NCBI GenBank assembly: GCA_029259945.1 | Contig: JAJDEF010000022.1 | Location: 62,001 to 126,000 of the forward strand | Reading direction: 5' to 3' | Length of the DNA stretch: 64,000 bases | DNA from: Planctomycetota bacterium | GTDB lineage: Bacteria; Planctomycetota; Planctomycetia; Pirellulales; Lacipirellulaceae | In this document: positions 56,509 to 64,000 of the stretch, piece by piece | Layout: each line of letters opens with the position of its first letter | Position numbering within the stretch: the first letter of the stretch is position 1 | Program-made: the position numbers and the translations under genes | The notes under the pieces: generated by a model | What the model was told of the DNA's origin: nothing | The model's database searches: none | Seen by the model: the letters and a program-made list of their open reading frames with translations, nothing else

Positions 56509-58794
56509 TTAGCGACCAAGAATTGTGACCGACTTCACGTCTTTGATCGGAGTCGTCACGTTGCGGCTCGTGACCTCCGCGATAATGTTCCTCACCCCCT
56601 GCTGAGTCACGCTTACGGTGATAAGAAAATCGAGTTTCTCACCGGCTTGAATCTGGGCCACCGACTGGAAATGCAATTGGTTACCCAACAGTTGGACACT
56701 GGCGTTTGTAATCGAAGAAATATCCGGAGTAAGTTCCGGCGGAAAGGTCACAATCAACTTCACCTGTTCGTCGGGAATCGACGATTTATTGGCAACGACA
56801 ATCTGGTAGGTCGCTCGCTGGCCAGCTCGCACCGGATCGGCAAATGCCGTGATCCCCACCGCAAGTGTTCCGCCTCCCGGAGTGACCGACGGGACGACGT
56901 TGGCACCTCCTGCGTTGCCCGGCACGACATCTCTCAAGGGTCGAATTTCAAAGCAATGCTCATCGGCACGAGAAATGGTCCCCACAGCCGTCCCCGTCAC
57001 CGCAGAAACCTGCACCGTGCTACAAGATTGAGGGGTCTGCGCCACACACTGACACTGAACTTCGATCCGTTTGCTTGCGCCGACTTCTAATCGCGGAATG
57101 CGCCAAAGAAATCGATCACGCCCATCTCCCTGGTTAATTTTTTCGTATCCAGATTCGCTAGGAGTCGCTCGCAATGAAGTTGGATACTCGTCGAGAATCT
57201 CCAGCTGTGTCAAAGGCACCTCGCCCGTGTTGGTCACCACCAGCGTAAAAGGGGCTACCTCATTCACCGTCCGGCTTCGCGGCCCAGATTTTTCTACTGT
57301 CATACTTGCTTGTATTTGCGGAAGCGGTTGAATCACGTTCACACACGTCTGTTTCTGTGCCTGCGCCCCCTCGCGACAATTCACAGTCACCACATGGCAA
57401 AGATTCCCCGCCTGCAAAACACGAAGCTGAATGTTCTCTCGAATCGAAGTCCCGCCGGCAATCGTCCGCGAAATTGCCTTGCTAATCTCTTGGCTTCCTA
57501 ACGTGTCACCAGCATGGCTGAAGCCCCGGTCAAACCGATCGCTCAGCTCGACACCCGTTGCCTCGCCATTTCCCACATTTTTGATCACCACCTCGAAATT
57601 GGCGACATCACCGACCCGAGCTTCTGCCCCCCCGAAGATTTCTATTTCCAGTACAGGCTTACGATCGACAGCCGGCAATGCCGGCTGTTGAGGGGTTGTC
57701 GGAAAGGTGCTCGGTGGAAAGCCGCCAAGGTCATCCGGCGGCGGCAAGTAGGGCGTTCCCGAACCGCTCCAGCTAATCGTTGTCGTGCTTTTGCTGACAA
57801 CTAATCGCGGAGCATCGCTATCGCGATAGCGTTCGGGACGCACCAACTGGATATTGATTTGCGTCGTGTTACCACCTTCGCCAGTCGGCGTAACCTCAAT
57901 GCTCGCCGTGCCGGTAGTATCGGTTCGAACCTCGACCACTTGATCCGACGCCGACCCACGCAACGAACCACCGCCACCCGCCACCTCATACTGTACGATC
58001 CATCCCTCAAGCGGCGTGCCATCGGTTTGTCGTCGGAGTGTCGTGGTTAATACCTGCGAACCACCCGACGTCATCGACGTCGGCGGAAACGACCATTGAA
58101 CATCGATCCAATAAATCGTTGCCGTCGCGCGGCGTTGCGACCACGTCTCGATCTCCGGCGCTACCGCTGTTATATGACTGGTGCCCTCGACCGCCGACGT
58201 AATACTTGCCCAAGCCTCACCCGGCTCTACCTGAACATCATCGCTAACATCCTGCGTGCCACGAGTAATCAGCAGCGGCACTCGAGCCGTGTAACCGGTT
58301 GCATATTGGTTATCGATCTTCTTGGGCTGGTTCCAAGGCAGCCACGGTTTCTGAAGCCAACCTCGTCCGCCGAGCGAAACAAATTCTCCGGCACTCTCCC
58401 GAGCGATGAGCCAATTCACGCGAGCGTCTGTCAGCAAAAACTGTTCACGAGTACATAACCCCGCCTTCAATATCACTTCGCTCCCAACCGGAGCCAACAC
58501 CCGTTGCGGGGTAATGGACAGAGTATCTTGCGGCACCGGAGGCAAACCTACCGTGGTCGCGCCAATCACGGGCGACAACGTCGGCTGAGGAAACACCGGA
58601 TCGGTAAATACCGGCGCCACCTGGGCATTGCCAATCGTAGGGACGACAGGCTGTGCCCGCTGTTGCGGCCAAATAAACACCCGCTCGCCAGTGGGATCAA
58701 TCCGAGGCAGCCCTGCACACCCACCAATCACCACCGCGCAGACCGCGATTGCCGCAGAACGCCAGATTCGAGAGTGGGAGTGTGATGAGACCAT
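56509..58794 (-). CDS. DUF11-repeat lipoprotein
   Basis: A 761-residue envelope protein. The N-terminus has a lipobox (AVVIGGCAG, Cys near residue 26). The middle is beta-rich (Ig-like). The C-terminal half has at least three DUF11-like modules with the VTNTG/VKNVG pattern: FEVVIKNVGNGEATGVELSDRFD, FTLVVTNTGEVPLTQLEILDEYP, TYQIVVANKSSIPDEQVKLIVTFP. These modules occur in large planctomycete surface proteins. I start at ATG 58794; TTG at 58803 would add three residues. It is probably an outer-membrane or cell-wall structural protein. Confidence 0.8.
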   Translation of the reverse strand: MVSSHSHSRIWRSAAIAVCAVVIGGCAGLPRIDPTGERVFIWPQQRAQPVVPTIGNAQVAPVFTDPVFPQPTLSPVIGATTVGLPPVPQDTLSITPQRVLAPVGSEVILKAGLCTREQFLLTDARVNWLIARESAGEFVSLGGRGWLQKPWLPWNQPKKIDNQYATGYTARVPLLITRGTQDVSDDVQVEPGEAWASITSAVEGTSHITAVAPEIETWSQRRATATIYWIDVQWSFPPTSMTSGGSQVLTTTLRRQTDGTPLEGWIVQYEVAGGGGSLRGSASDQVVEVRTDTTGTASIEVTPTGEGGNTTQINIQLVRPERYRDSDAPRLVVSKSTTTISWSGSGTPYLPPPDDLGGFPPSTFPTTPQQPALPAVDRKPVLEIEIFGGAEARVGDVANFEVVIKNVGNGEATGVELSDRFDRGFSHAGDTLGSQEISKAISRTIAGGTSIRENIQLRVLQAGNLCHVVTVNCREGAQAQKQTCVNVIQPLPQIQASMTVEKSGPRSRTVNEVAPFTLVVTNTGEVPLTQLEILDEYPTSLRATPSESGYEKINQGDGRDRFLWRIPRLEVGASKRIEVQCQCVAQTPQSCSTVQVSAVTGTAVGTISRADEHCFEIRPLRDVVPGNAGGANVVPSVTPGGGTLAVGITAFADPVRAGQRATYQIVVANKSSIPDEQVKLIVTFPPELTPDISSITNASVQLLGNQLHFQSVAQIQAGEKLDFLITVSVTQQGVRNIIAEVTSRNVTTPIKDVKSVTILGR

Positions 58795-59285
58795 GGGAAC
58801 CAAGATTGTCCGAAGCTTGTTCAGTAGGGAGTTAATTTAGGCTAGTGGCAATTTTTGCCTGGTAAAATGTAACGCCTGGGAAAGAACGTGTTGCAAATAA
58901 ACAACACGAAGGGTGAGTTTTAGGCACGTTTGGGGCAGCTTTACGCGGACGATGCCGTTTGAACCGAATAGGAGGCCACCGTATCTCCCGATCTCACCCC
59001 AAAACCTGTGAGGAACTCGCCACGATAGATAGGCTATTTCTGCAATATCAAGCAAAGATCAGTAGCTGAAACCTCGACTTACCCCACCGAGATGCCAATA
59101 GCAGCCCCAACAGCCCCTTTCTGGGCATACTCTTTGCACTTCTTCTCTGCGAAAAACGCTGATTACCTTGCCTTAGCTCAACCCTCAAATTAAGATCAAA
59201 GTTGGCCCCGTTTACCCAGTTTGGCCCTTCTTGCCCAAACCAACGGCTCCCGGAACAGAGTTTATCCACGATTTCTGAGGTCATC
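58795..59285. other. Divergent intergenic region
   Basis: About 490 bp between the DUF11 lipoprotein and the DUF1598 gene. It contains no convincing ORF or RNA gene. A TTGGCCC direct repeat with a short GTTTGG/CCAAAC hairpin lies at about 59196-59245. It presumably holds both promoters. Confidence 0.45.
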
Positions 59286-60728
59286 ATGTTGTCACGTCTA
59301 CGTTCGTTCTTCTCAAGCCAGTCACCAAACGTGTCTTGCGCGCGTCTTGTCAGCACCACGTGCATCGCGATCTGCTTATCAGCCCTGTCAAGCACCTACG
59401 GCCAAGATGACGGTGACGGAGATGGTGACACAATTGGAGCCGGCTTCTCGTCCGGGGTTTCTGTCGATGCCGACGGAGTGCTGCGAGGACTCACCAAAAT
59501 CGATGCTTCGGGCCAATTGACAAAGCAACGAATCCAACAAGCATTGGCTCAACTCGACTCCGATATCGCAAAACCGAGCAAGCTTCGCAAGGTTTCACTC
59601 ACTCGCTTAGCTAGACTCATCAAAAAAGCAATCGACGAAGGACATGGCCCCGACGAAGCGATGAAGCATCTCGCCGGGCTAACTCGTATCGAGTACGTCT
59701 TCTTCTACCCAGATACTCAAGACATCGTCTTGGCAGGGCCCGCCGAAGCTTGGCTCGAATCCGACGCGGGTAGAATCGTGGGCATCGAGTCGGGGAAACC
59801 CATCCTTGAATTACAAGACCTCATCGTTGCGCTGCGAACCTTCCCTCCCAACAAAAAGTCGAGCCCACTCGTTTATTGCTCGATTGACGCGACGCCCGAG
59901 GGCCTCTCGCGTATGCAGCAGTTCCTCAGTGGGATGGGACGCCAAATCCACCCCAACGACGAACAGATTATTGTCGAAGGTCTCCGCGAAAGCCTGGGCC
60001 TGCAAGTCATCACCCTGGGAGGCATCCCCGCCAGCACACACTTCGCCCAAGTGATGGTCGAAGCAGACTACCGCATGAAACTCATCGGCATCGGACTCGA
60101 ACAGCCCCCTGTGCGAATGAAAAGCTACTTATCCCAAGCAAGCTTCGCCTCGATTGCACGCAACGCCATGTGCCGTTGGTGGTTTGTTCCCGATTATCAA
60201 CACATCAAAGTCTCTGACGATGCCACAGCCGCTCAGTTCGTGGGCAATGGTGTCAAACTCGTTGGCACCGACGAGCTCGTTGGGCCCGACGGAGTCCGAC
60301 AACAGGCCGGCCGCCAAAACCGTGCCAGCAAAAAGTTCACCCAAACCTTTAGCAACAAGTATGCTCAAATCGCCGAGCGGGCTCCCGTCTATGGACAACT
60401 TCGCAATTGTGTCGACATGCTGGTCGCTGCCGCTTTCATCCAAAAGTACGATCTCTACGGCCAAGCCGATTGGGATCTCAGCGTGCTCGGCGAGGAATCG
60501 ATCTACCCGGTCGAAACTTACAACGCTCCTCGTCAGGTTGAATCGGCTGTCAACAGCATGTGGAAGGGCAATCATCTTGCCACTCCCGTAGGAGGAGGGG
60601 TCGAAATCCGAGCGCAATTGGCCTTGGATGCCGACCATATTCTCGCGGACGAGGATGGCTCGCTACAATCCGCCAAAGATCAGACAGGTCTTGCCGACTT
60701 ACCCGCCGACAAGTGGTGGTGGGACTAA
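59286..60728 (+). CDS. DUF1598 family secreted protein
   Basis: A 480-residue exported protein. It has a signal peptide (LVSTTCIAICLSALSSTYG, about 20-38), then an acidic DGDGDGD stretch. The DUF1598-like body follows (GVSVDADGVLRGLTKIDASGQL..., LTRIEYVFFYPDTQDIVLAGPAEAW, and a C-terminal RWWFVPDYQHIKVSDDATAAQFVG). The family is known mainly from planctomycetes, with no established function. I start at ATG 59286; the frame to 59202 lacks a signal peptide start. The poly-glycine gene follows on the same strand, 84 bp on. Confidence 0.82.
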   Translation: MLSRLRSFFSSQSPNVSCARLVSTTCIAICLSALSSTYGQDDGDGDGDTIGAGFSSGVSVDADGVLRGLTKIDASGQLTKQRIQQALAQLDSDIAKPSKLRKVSLTRLARLIKKAIDEGHGPDEAMKHLAGLTRIEYVFFYPDTQDIVLAGPAEAWLESDAGRIVGIESGKPILELQDLIVALRTFPPNKKSSPLVYCSIDATPEGLSRMQQFLSGMGRQIHPNDEQIIVEGLRESLGLQVITLGGIPASTHFAQVMVEADYRMKLIGIGLEQPPVRMKSYLSQASFASIARNAMCRWWFVPDYQHIKVSDDATAAQFVGNGVKLVGTDELVGPDGVRQQAGRQNRASKKFTQTFSNKYAQIAERAPVYGQLRNCVDMLVAAAFIQKYDLYGQADWDLSVLGEESIYPVETYNAPRQVESAVNSMWKGNHLATPVGGGVEIRAQLALDADHILADEDGSLQSAKDQTGLADLPADKWWWD

Positions 60729-60811
60729 GGGTACAGTCTAATAACTCTGTGGAGCAAGCCCTCTGTGGCGTTCCTAGTGTGACTATCAATATTGAGAAAC
60801 GAATACGAAAA

Positions 60812-61651
60812 ATGAAAATGGCACAACAAACAATACGGTTGCTTCTGACGGTGATACTCGCAGGTGGAATTTTGTCGGGAACCGCCTCGGCGAAAGAATC
60901 TAACAATAACGCGACTGAAACGAGCAACGTAGAGTCCCTCGACATCTTCGATGCAATCAACGAAGGTCTGATCGACGTCAAGTTTATCGCACGCGACAGC
61001 ACCAAAGGCCGTTTGATTCTTACCAACAAAACCCAAGAGGAAGTCAACATCATCCTGCCCGAAGCATTTGCAGGCGTCCCCGTCGCTCTGCTACAGAGAG
61101 GTGGCGGAGGCGGAATAGGCGGTGGCGGGGGTGGAGGCGGGGGTGGTCAGCAAAGCACCGGCGGTGGTGGCGGAGGCGGAGGCGGCGGGGGCCGGTTCAG
61201 CATTGCACCAGAAAAAATTGCCCGAGTCGACGTACCGCTGATTTGCCTCGACCATGGACTCAAAGACCCTTCGTCGAGCAAACCTTACGAAATTCGACCC
61301 ATCGAAGATTTCGTCGACAACCCGGCTCTGATCGAAATCATCAAAGCCTATGCCAACGGCGAACTACCTTTCGCTGCCTCCCAAGCCGCCGTCTGGAACC
61401 TCAACAGCGGGGTGAGCTGGAATAATTTGGCCTCGAAGCTCACCGGCACTGTTCGGCAAGTCGTTCGAGAACCCTACTTCTCGACTGCCGAAATCCAAGC
61501 TGCCATGACAATCGTCTCACGGGCAGAAGTGATGACCGAAGGCCAAACGGTCGAACGCCGAAACTGGAAGCCAGCCGGCAAGACGGAACCCAGGCTAAAC
61601 AGGTCGTCAGAAGAAAAGCTGTACGAGCCTAACTTAGAAAACGATTCCTAA
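60812..61651 (+). CDS. Secreted protein with poly-glycine tract
   Basis: A 279-residue protein. The signal peptide IRLLLTVILAGGILSGTASA is followed by KESNNN. The N-terminal part (FDAINEGLIDVKFIARDSTKGRLILTNKTQEEVNIILPEAFAGVPVALL) looks like a small beta domain. Residues about 92-128 are nearly all Gly (GGGGG, with QQST in the middle), and the C-terminal part (ARVDVPLICLDHGLKDP...) is conserved-looking. Long Gly tracts are rare in enzymes and common in structural or surface proteins. I start at ATG 60812, since the frame to 60560 runs through the end of the previous gene. Unknown function. Confidence 0.7.
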   Translation: MKMAQQTIRLLLTVILAGGILSGTASAKESNNNATETSNVESLDIFDAINEGLIDVKFIARDSTKGRLILTNKTQEEVNIILPEAFAGVPVALLQRGGGGGIGGGGGGGGGGQQSTGGGGGGGGGGGRFSIAPEKIARVDVPLICLDHGLKDPSSSKPYEIRPIEDFVDNPALIEIIKAYANGELPFAASQAAVWNLNSGVSWNNLASKLTGTVRQVVREPYFSTAEIQAAMTIVSRAEVMTEGQTVERRNWKPAGKTEPRLNRSSEEKLYEPNLENDS

Positions 61652-61655
61652 CACA

Positions 61656-63335
61656 TCAAGCTGCTGACTTGGGTGTCTGACGCTGCGCGGCCAACAGTTG
61701 CTGGATCTCTTTCTGATACTCCAACTGTTGATGATGCCAACTCTTTTGGTCATTCTCATACTGCCGTTGTTGCTGATCAAGCTCCTTTTCGCGAGCAACC
61801 AACCGAGCCGCCCGAAGTTCGAGATCGCGTTCGCGACGTTCAACCCAACTCTCCAGTTCGCTGTGTTGTTGCTGAAATTGTTGATGCTGTTCGGCGAGCT
61901 CCACGCGAACAGTTTCCATTTCGCGACGACGAGCTTTCGCCCCTTCAGCCGCCAATTGAAAATGGTCTGCCAATCGTATTCGCACCTGGGCAATCGATCG
62001 CGAAAGCGTAGCCGGGGCGAGTGCCCCCTGTAATTGCAGCCACGTTTCTTCGGTCGCCAAACGCATTTCAAGAACTTCCCGTTGCGCTGCTCCCAGCTCC
62101 TCTTGCAATTGCTCGAGCGCCGCCTGTCGTTGTTCAAGCTCCCCTTCTCGCTGATCCAACTGAAAATGCCGTTGCGAGCGAGCGACCTTTTCAAGTTCCT
62201 CTTCGCTCTGTAGTTCCCGCCGCTCGCGAGTCACTTGATTCTCGAACGCCAGCTCTTGCCGCTCTAATTCTCGCTCTCTGTCAGCCAGTTGCACTTGCTG
62301 TTCTGCCAACAACGATTCTGCGTTCGAGAGATAAGCTTCGCGCACTTCAAACTCATTGGCCTTTTGTTGCAGCTCCACCATTTTCCGCTCGGTGATTCCG
62401 AGTCGTTCAAAACGCTCGACGGCGGTCTTGATTTCTTGCTCGCGAAATTTGAGTCGGCGTTCCCGTTCGGCTTGTTCAGCCAACAATAGTTCCTGCTCAA
62501 GAACCACCCGGTCGAACTCCGCTCGTCGCCATTCCGCTTCACTGGCCTGCTCGCCAAGTCGCTGCCCCCATTCTTTCAACTCCTCTTGGCGACGATCGAG
62601 TTCCTTGCTCGCCGAATTCATATTCTGGCTTCGCTGCTCAAGCGAAACCTGATTCCCGGTGCAAGTCTCTATCTGCTTATAGATTTCTGCCTCGCGCTCG
62701 TCGAGTTCCCGTTGGCGTTGCTCGTAATCCTGTTTGGCCTTTTCGCATTCTTCCTGTTTTGTTTGGCTGATCGCCGTTTGCAACTCTAGCTCATTCAGCT
62801 TGTCCTGAAGCTCTGACTGAGAAACCTCGAGCTCTGCTTGAAGCCTAGTCGCGTGTTGCTCGACCTCATCGAGGTGCTCAGCTCGCTCATTCAGCTTCAC
62901 CTGCTCAAACGAGCTATCCGTCCTCTGCCCACAATCCGAGAAATCCTTTTCTTGCTCGTTCAAACTCTGCTCGCGCTGGTCTAACTCGGTTTCTCGTTCA
63001 TCCAACCAAAGCCGAGCATTACGTATTCGCGTCTCGAACTCTGCCTCTTGCGAATTCAAACGAGCTTCGCGGCGATCTAACTCGCCTAGTTGCGACTGCA
63101 AGTGATCTGCCAAATTAGCTGCTTGTCGATCTAGCACCTCAGGCGCAGTCCCTGCCTCAAGAAGCGGCCTACCTCGATCTGCCGTAACACCCTCACCCGA
63201 AGCAGCAGCCACCAGCTCGCTTGATCCTTGAGCCACGGCTGCCCTCTGAACAGAATGGGCAGCATCAATACGTGTTTCGCGCAACAATGCGGCAGCCTGC
63301 TGCCCATCACGTTGGGTTGATTCTTCGTTTGCCAT
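61656..63335 (-). CDS. Long coiled-coil protein
   Basis: A 559-residue protein, nearly all charged helix: repeats of Glu, Gln, Arg, Leu (EQREQSLNEQEKDF, QRQRELDEREAEIYKQ, AEQAERERRLKFREQEI) over residues about 80-550, with no signal peptide or membrane segment. The start is ATG 63335 (MANEESTQRDG); the longer frame to 63473 passes through a hairpin repeat. It is convergent with the poly-Gly gene (four-base gap). It might be a cytoplasmic structural or scaffold protein; no family is recognised. Confidence 0.75.
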   Translation of the reverse strand: MANEESTQRDGQQAAALLRETRIDAAHSVQRAAVAQGSSELVAAASGEGVTADRGRPLLEAGTAPEVLDRQAANLADHLQSQLGELDRREARLNSQEAEFETRIRNARLWLDERETELDQREQSLNEQEKDFSDCGQRTDSSFEQVKLNERAEHLDEVEQHATRLQAELEVSQSELQDKLNELELQTAISQTKQEECEKAKQDYEQRQRELDEREAEIYKQIETCTGNQVSLEQRSQNMNSASKELDRRQEELKEWGQRLGEQASEAEWRRAEFDRVVLEQELLLAEQAERERRLKFREQEIKTAVERFERLGITERKMVELQQKANEFEVREAYLSNAESLLAEQQVQLADRERELERQELAFENQVTRERRELQSEEELEKVARSQRHFQLDQREGELEQRQAALEQLQEELGAAQREVLEMRLATEETWLQLQGALAPATLSRSIAQVRIRLADHFQLAAEGAKARRREMETVRVELAEQHQQFQQQHSELESWVERRERDLELRAARLVAREKELDQQQRQYENDQKSWHHQQLEYQKEIQQLLAAQRQTPKSAA

Positions 63336-63360
63336 GCTATCGCCCGCTATCGAGATGTTA

Positions 63361-63436
63361 GAAGCGGTTTCAAAACTCCAAAAACGCCTCCCACGGCCGG
63401 AAATTTCCGTGCCAAAAGTGAGTTTTTGAAACCGGC
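63361..63436. repeat. Nested inverted repeat (CGGTTTCAAAACTC ... GAGTTTTTGAAACCG)
   Basis: Outer arms CGGTTTCAAAACTC (63365-63378) and GAGTTTTTGAAACCG (63420-63434) with an inner CACGG/CCGTG pair (63392-63396, 63407-63411) form a long hairpin upstream of the coiled-coil gene. It is probably a dispersed element. Confidence 0.6.
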
Positions 63437-63589
63437 TGTAGAACTTTTTGAGCAATCCATACACCTTGCCCACAACGTCAAATCGGCAATTTCACGCCCC
63501 AAGTTGATCGTTTAGAAAAGTTTCGCTCAGAGCAAGCAACGCTAGCAATTAACTAGGAACCCAAGCAAAGATGGAGAAGATACAGCACG

Positions 63590-63619
63590 AAAAAAGCCCC
63601 ACCCGAAGGGTGAGGCTTT
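63590..63619 (-). terminator. Intrinsic terminator after trxA
   Basis: On the minus strand AAAGCCUCACCC (63619-63608) pairs with GGGUGGGGCUUU (63604-63593) around loop UUC, including one G-U, followed by a run of U. It lies 33 bp past the trxA stop. Confidence 0.9.
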
Positions 63620-63651
63620 CTAGAATTTTTCTTCGGCGACTTCCGCGGCGA

Positions 63652-63975
63652 TTAACCTTTGGCGGCGTCCAACGCCTCCTGCAGTCGAGCCTTCGGCTGA
63701 ATGCCTACGAAACGATCAACCACTTCGCCACCCTTGAATACCATCAAGGTGGGAATGCTGCTCACGCCATAGCTCTGTGCAGAATTTGGCGAATCATCGA
63801 TGTTTACTTTCGTCACCTTCGCCGATCCGTCATTCTCCCCCGACAATTCTTCGACCAGCGGTGCGATCTGCCGACAAGGACCACACCAAGGAGCCCAAAA
63901 GTCGACCAGTACCGGCTCGGCCGATTGCAGTACCTCAGCTTCAAAGTTCGAATCGTTAACTTCTTGTATGCCCAT
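63652..63975 (-). CDS. trxA: Thioredoxin
   Basis: Cytoplasmic disulfide reductase, 107 residues. Active site WCGPC (residues 30-34) in VLVDFWAPWCGPCRQIAPLVEEL, and the cis-Pro loop VSSIPTLMVFKGGEVVDRFVG. Full length. GGGAG lies upstream, followed by its own terminator. Confidence 0.96.
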   Translation of the reverse strand: MGIQEVNDSNFEAEVLQSAEPVLVDFWAPWCGPCRQIAPLVEELSGENDGSAKVTKVNIDDSPNSAQSYGVSSIPTLMVFKGGEVVDRFVGIQPKARLQEALDAAKG

Positions 63976-64000
63976 GATGGCGGATCTCCCTACATGGCAA

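Overview
The window is about 64 kb of chromosome from a member of the Planctomycetota, most likely Pirellulales-like. The evidence is two PEP-CTERM proteins, a DUF1598 protein, DUF3467, DUF1844 and DUF502 proteins, a DUF11-repeat lipoprotein, Gram-negative envelope genes (lpxA, bamA, lptF/G-type permease, lolCD-type transporter), and frequent GTG/TTG starts with GGAG-type ribosome binding sites. I see no phage, insertion sequence, CRISPR array, rRNA or tRNA gene. This looks like core chromosome with small accessory pieces.

Layout. 1-2.9 kb: start of valS and the citramalate synthase cimA, both minus. cimA is preceded by an Ile/Val-rich leader peptide, a perfect antiterminator pairing and an intrinsic terminator: a textbook-like transcription attenuator and the main find of the window. 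2.9-10.3 kb: SPFH protein, ftsK with a very acidic tail, truB, rsmG, DUF3467 and TPR proteins. 10.6-20.8 kb: lpxA, a PEP-CTERM protein, LptF/G-type permease, comF, DUF502, sppA, a SPOR-like secreted protein coupled to rdgB, and a SpoU methylase. 20.9-30.3 kb: a peptide-type ABC importer (binding protein and two permeases, no ATPases), a methyltransferase, a second PEP-CTERM protein, a small membrane protein, an M20 amidohydrolase and TerC. 30.3-33.4 kb: argB-argD-argF.

33.7-42.2 kb: glmU-like, prs, a Cys-rich beta-barrel protein inside a repeat-laden spacer, then rplY, pth, rpsF, ssb, rplI, dnaB. This resembles the gcaD-prs-ctc-pth and rpsF-ssb-rplI-dnaB orders of other bacteria, but with no rpsR. 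42.4-50.7 kb: bamA with a roughly 220-residue disordered insert splitting POTRA5, a small secreted protein, pyrG, DUF1844, a short RecQ and a BrnTA toxin-antitoxin pair. 50.8-56.5 kb: ilvE, lolD/lolC-type genes, lysS and a stand-alone LigD-type phosphoesterase. 56.5-64 kb: envelope proteins (DUF11 lipoprotein, DUF1598, a poly-glycine protein), a long coiled-coil protein and trxA.

Intergenic regions carry several families of short inverted repeats. One family has a compensatory base-pair change between its two copies, which suggests an RNA hairpin. Branched-chain amino acid functions recur (valS, cimA and its attenuator, ilvE), though they are not one operon. All calls come from reading the sequence; no database search was run.
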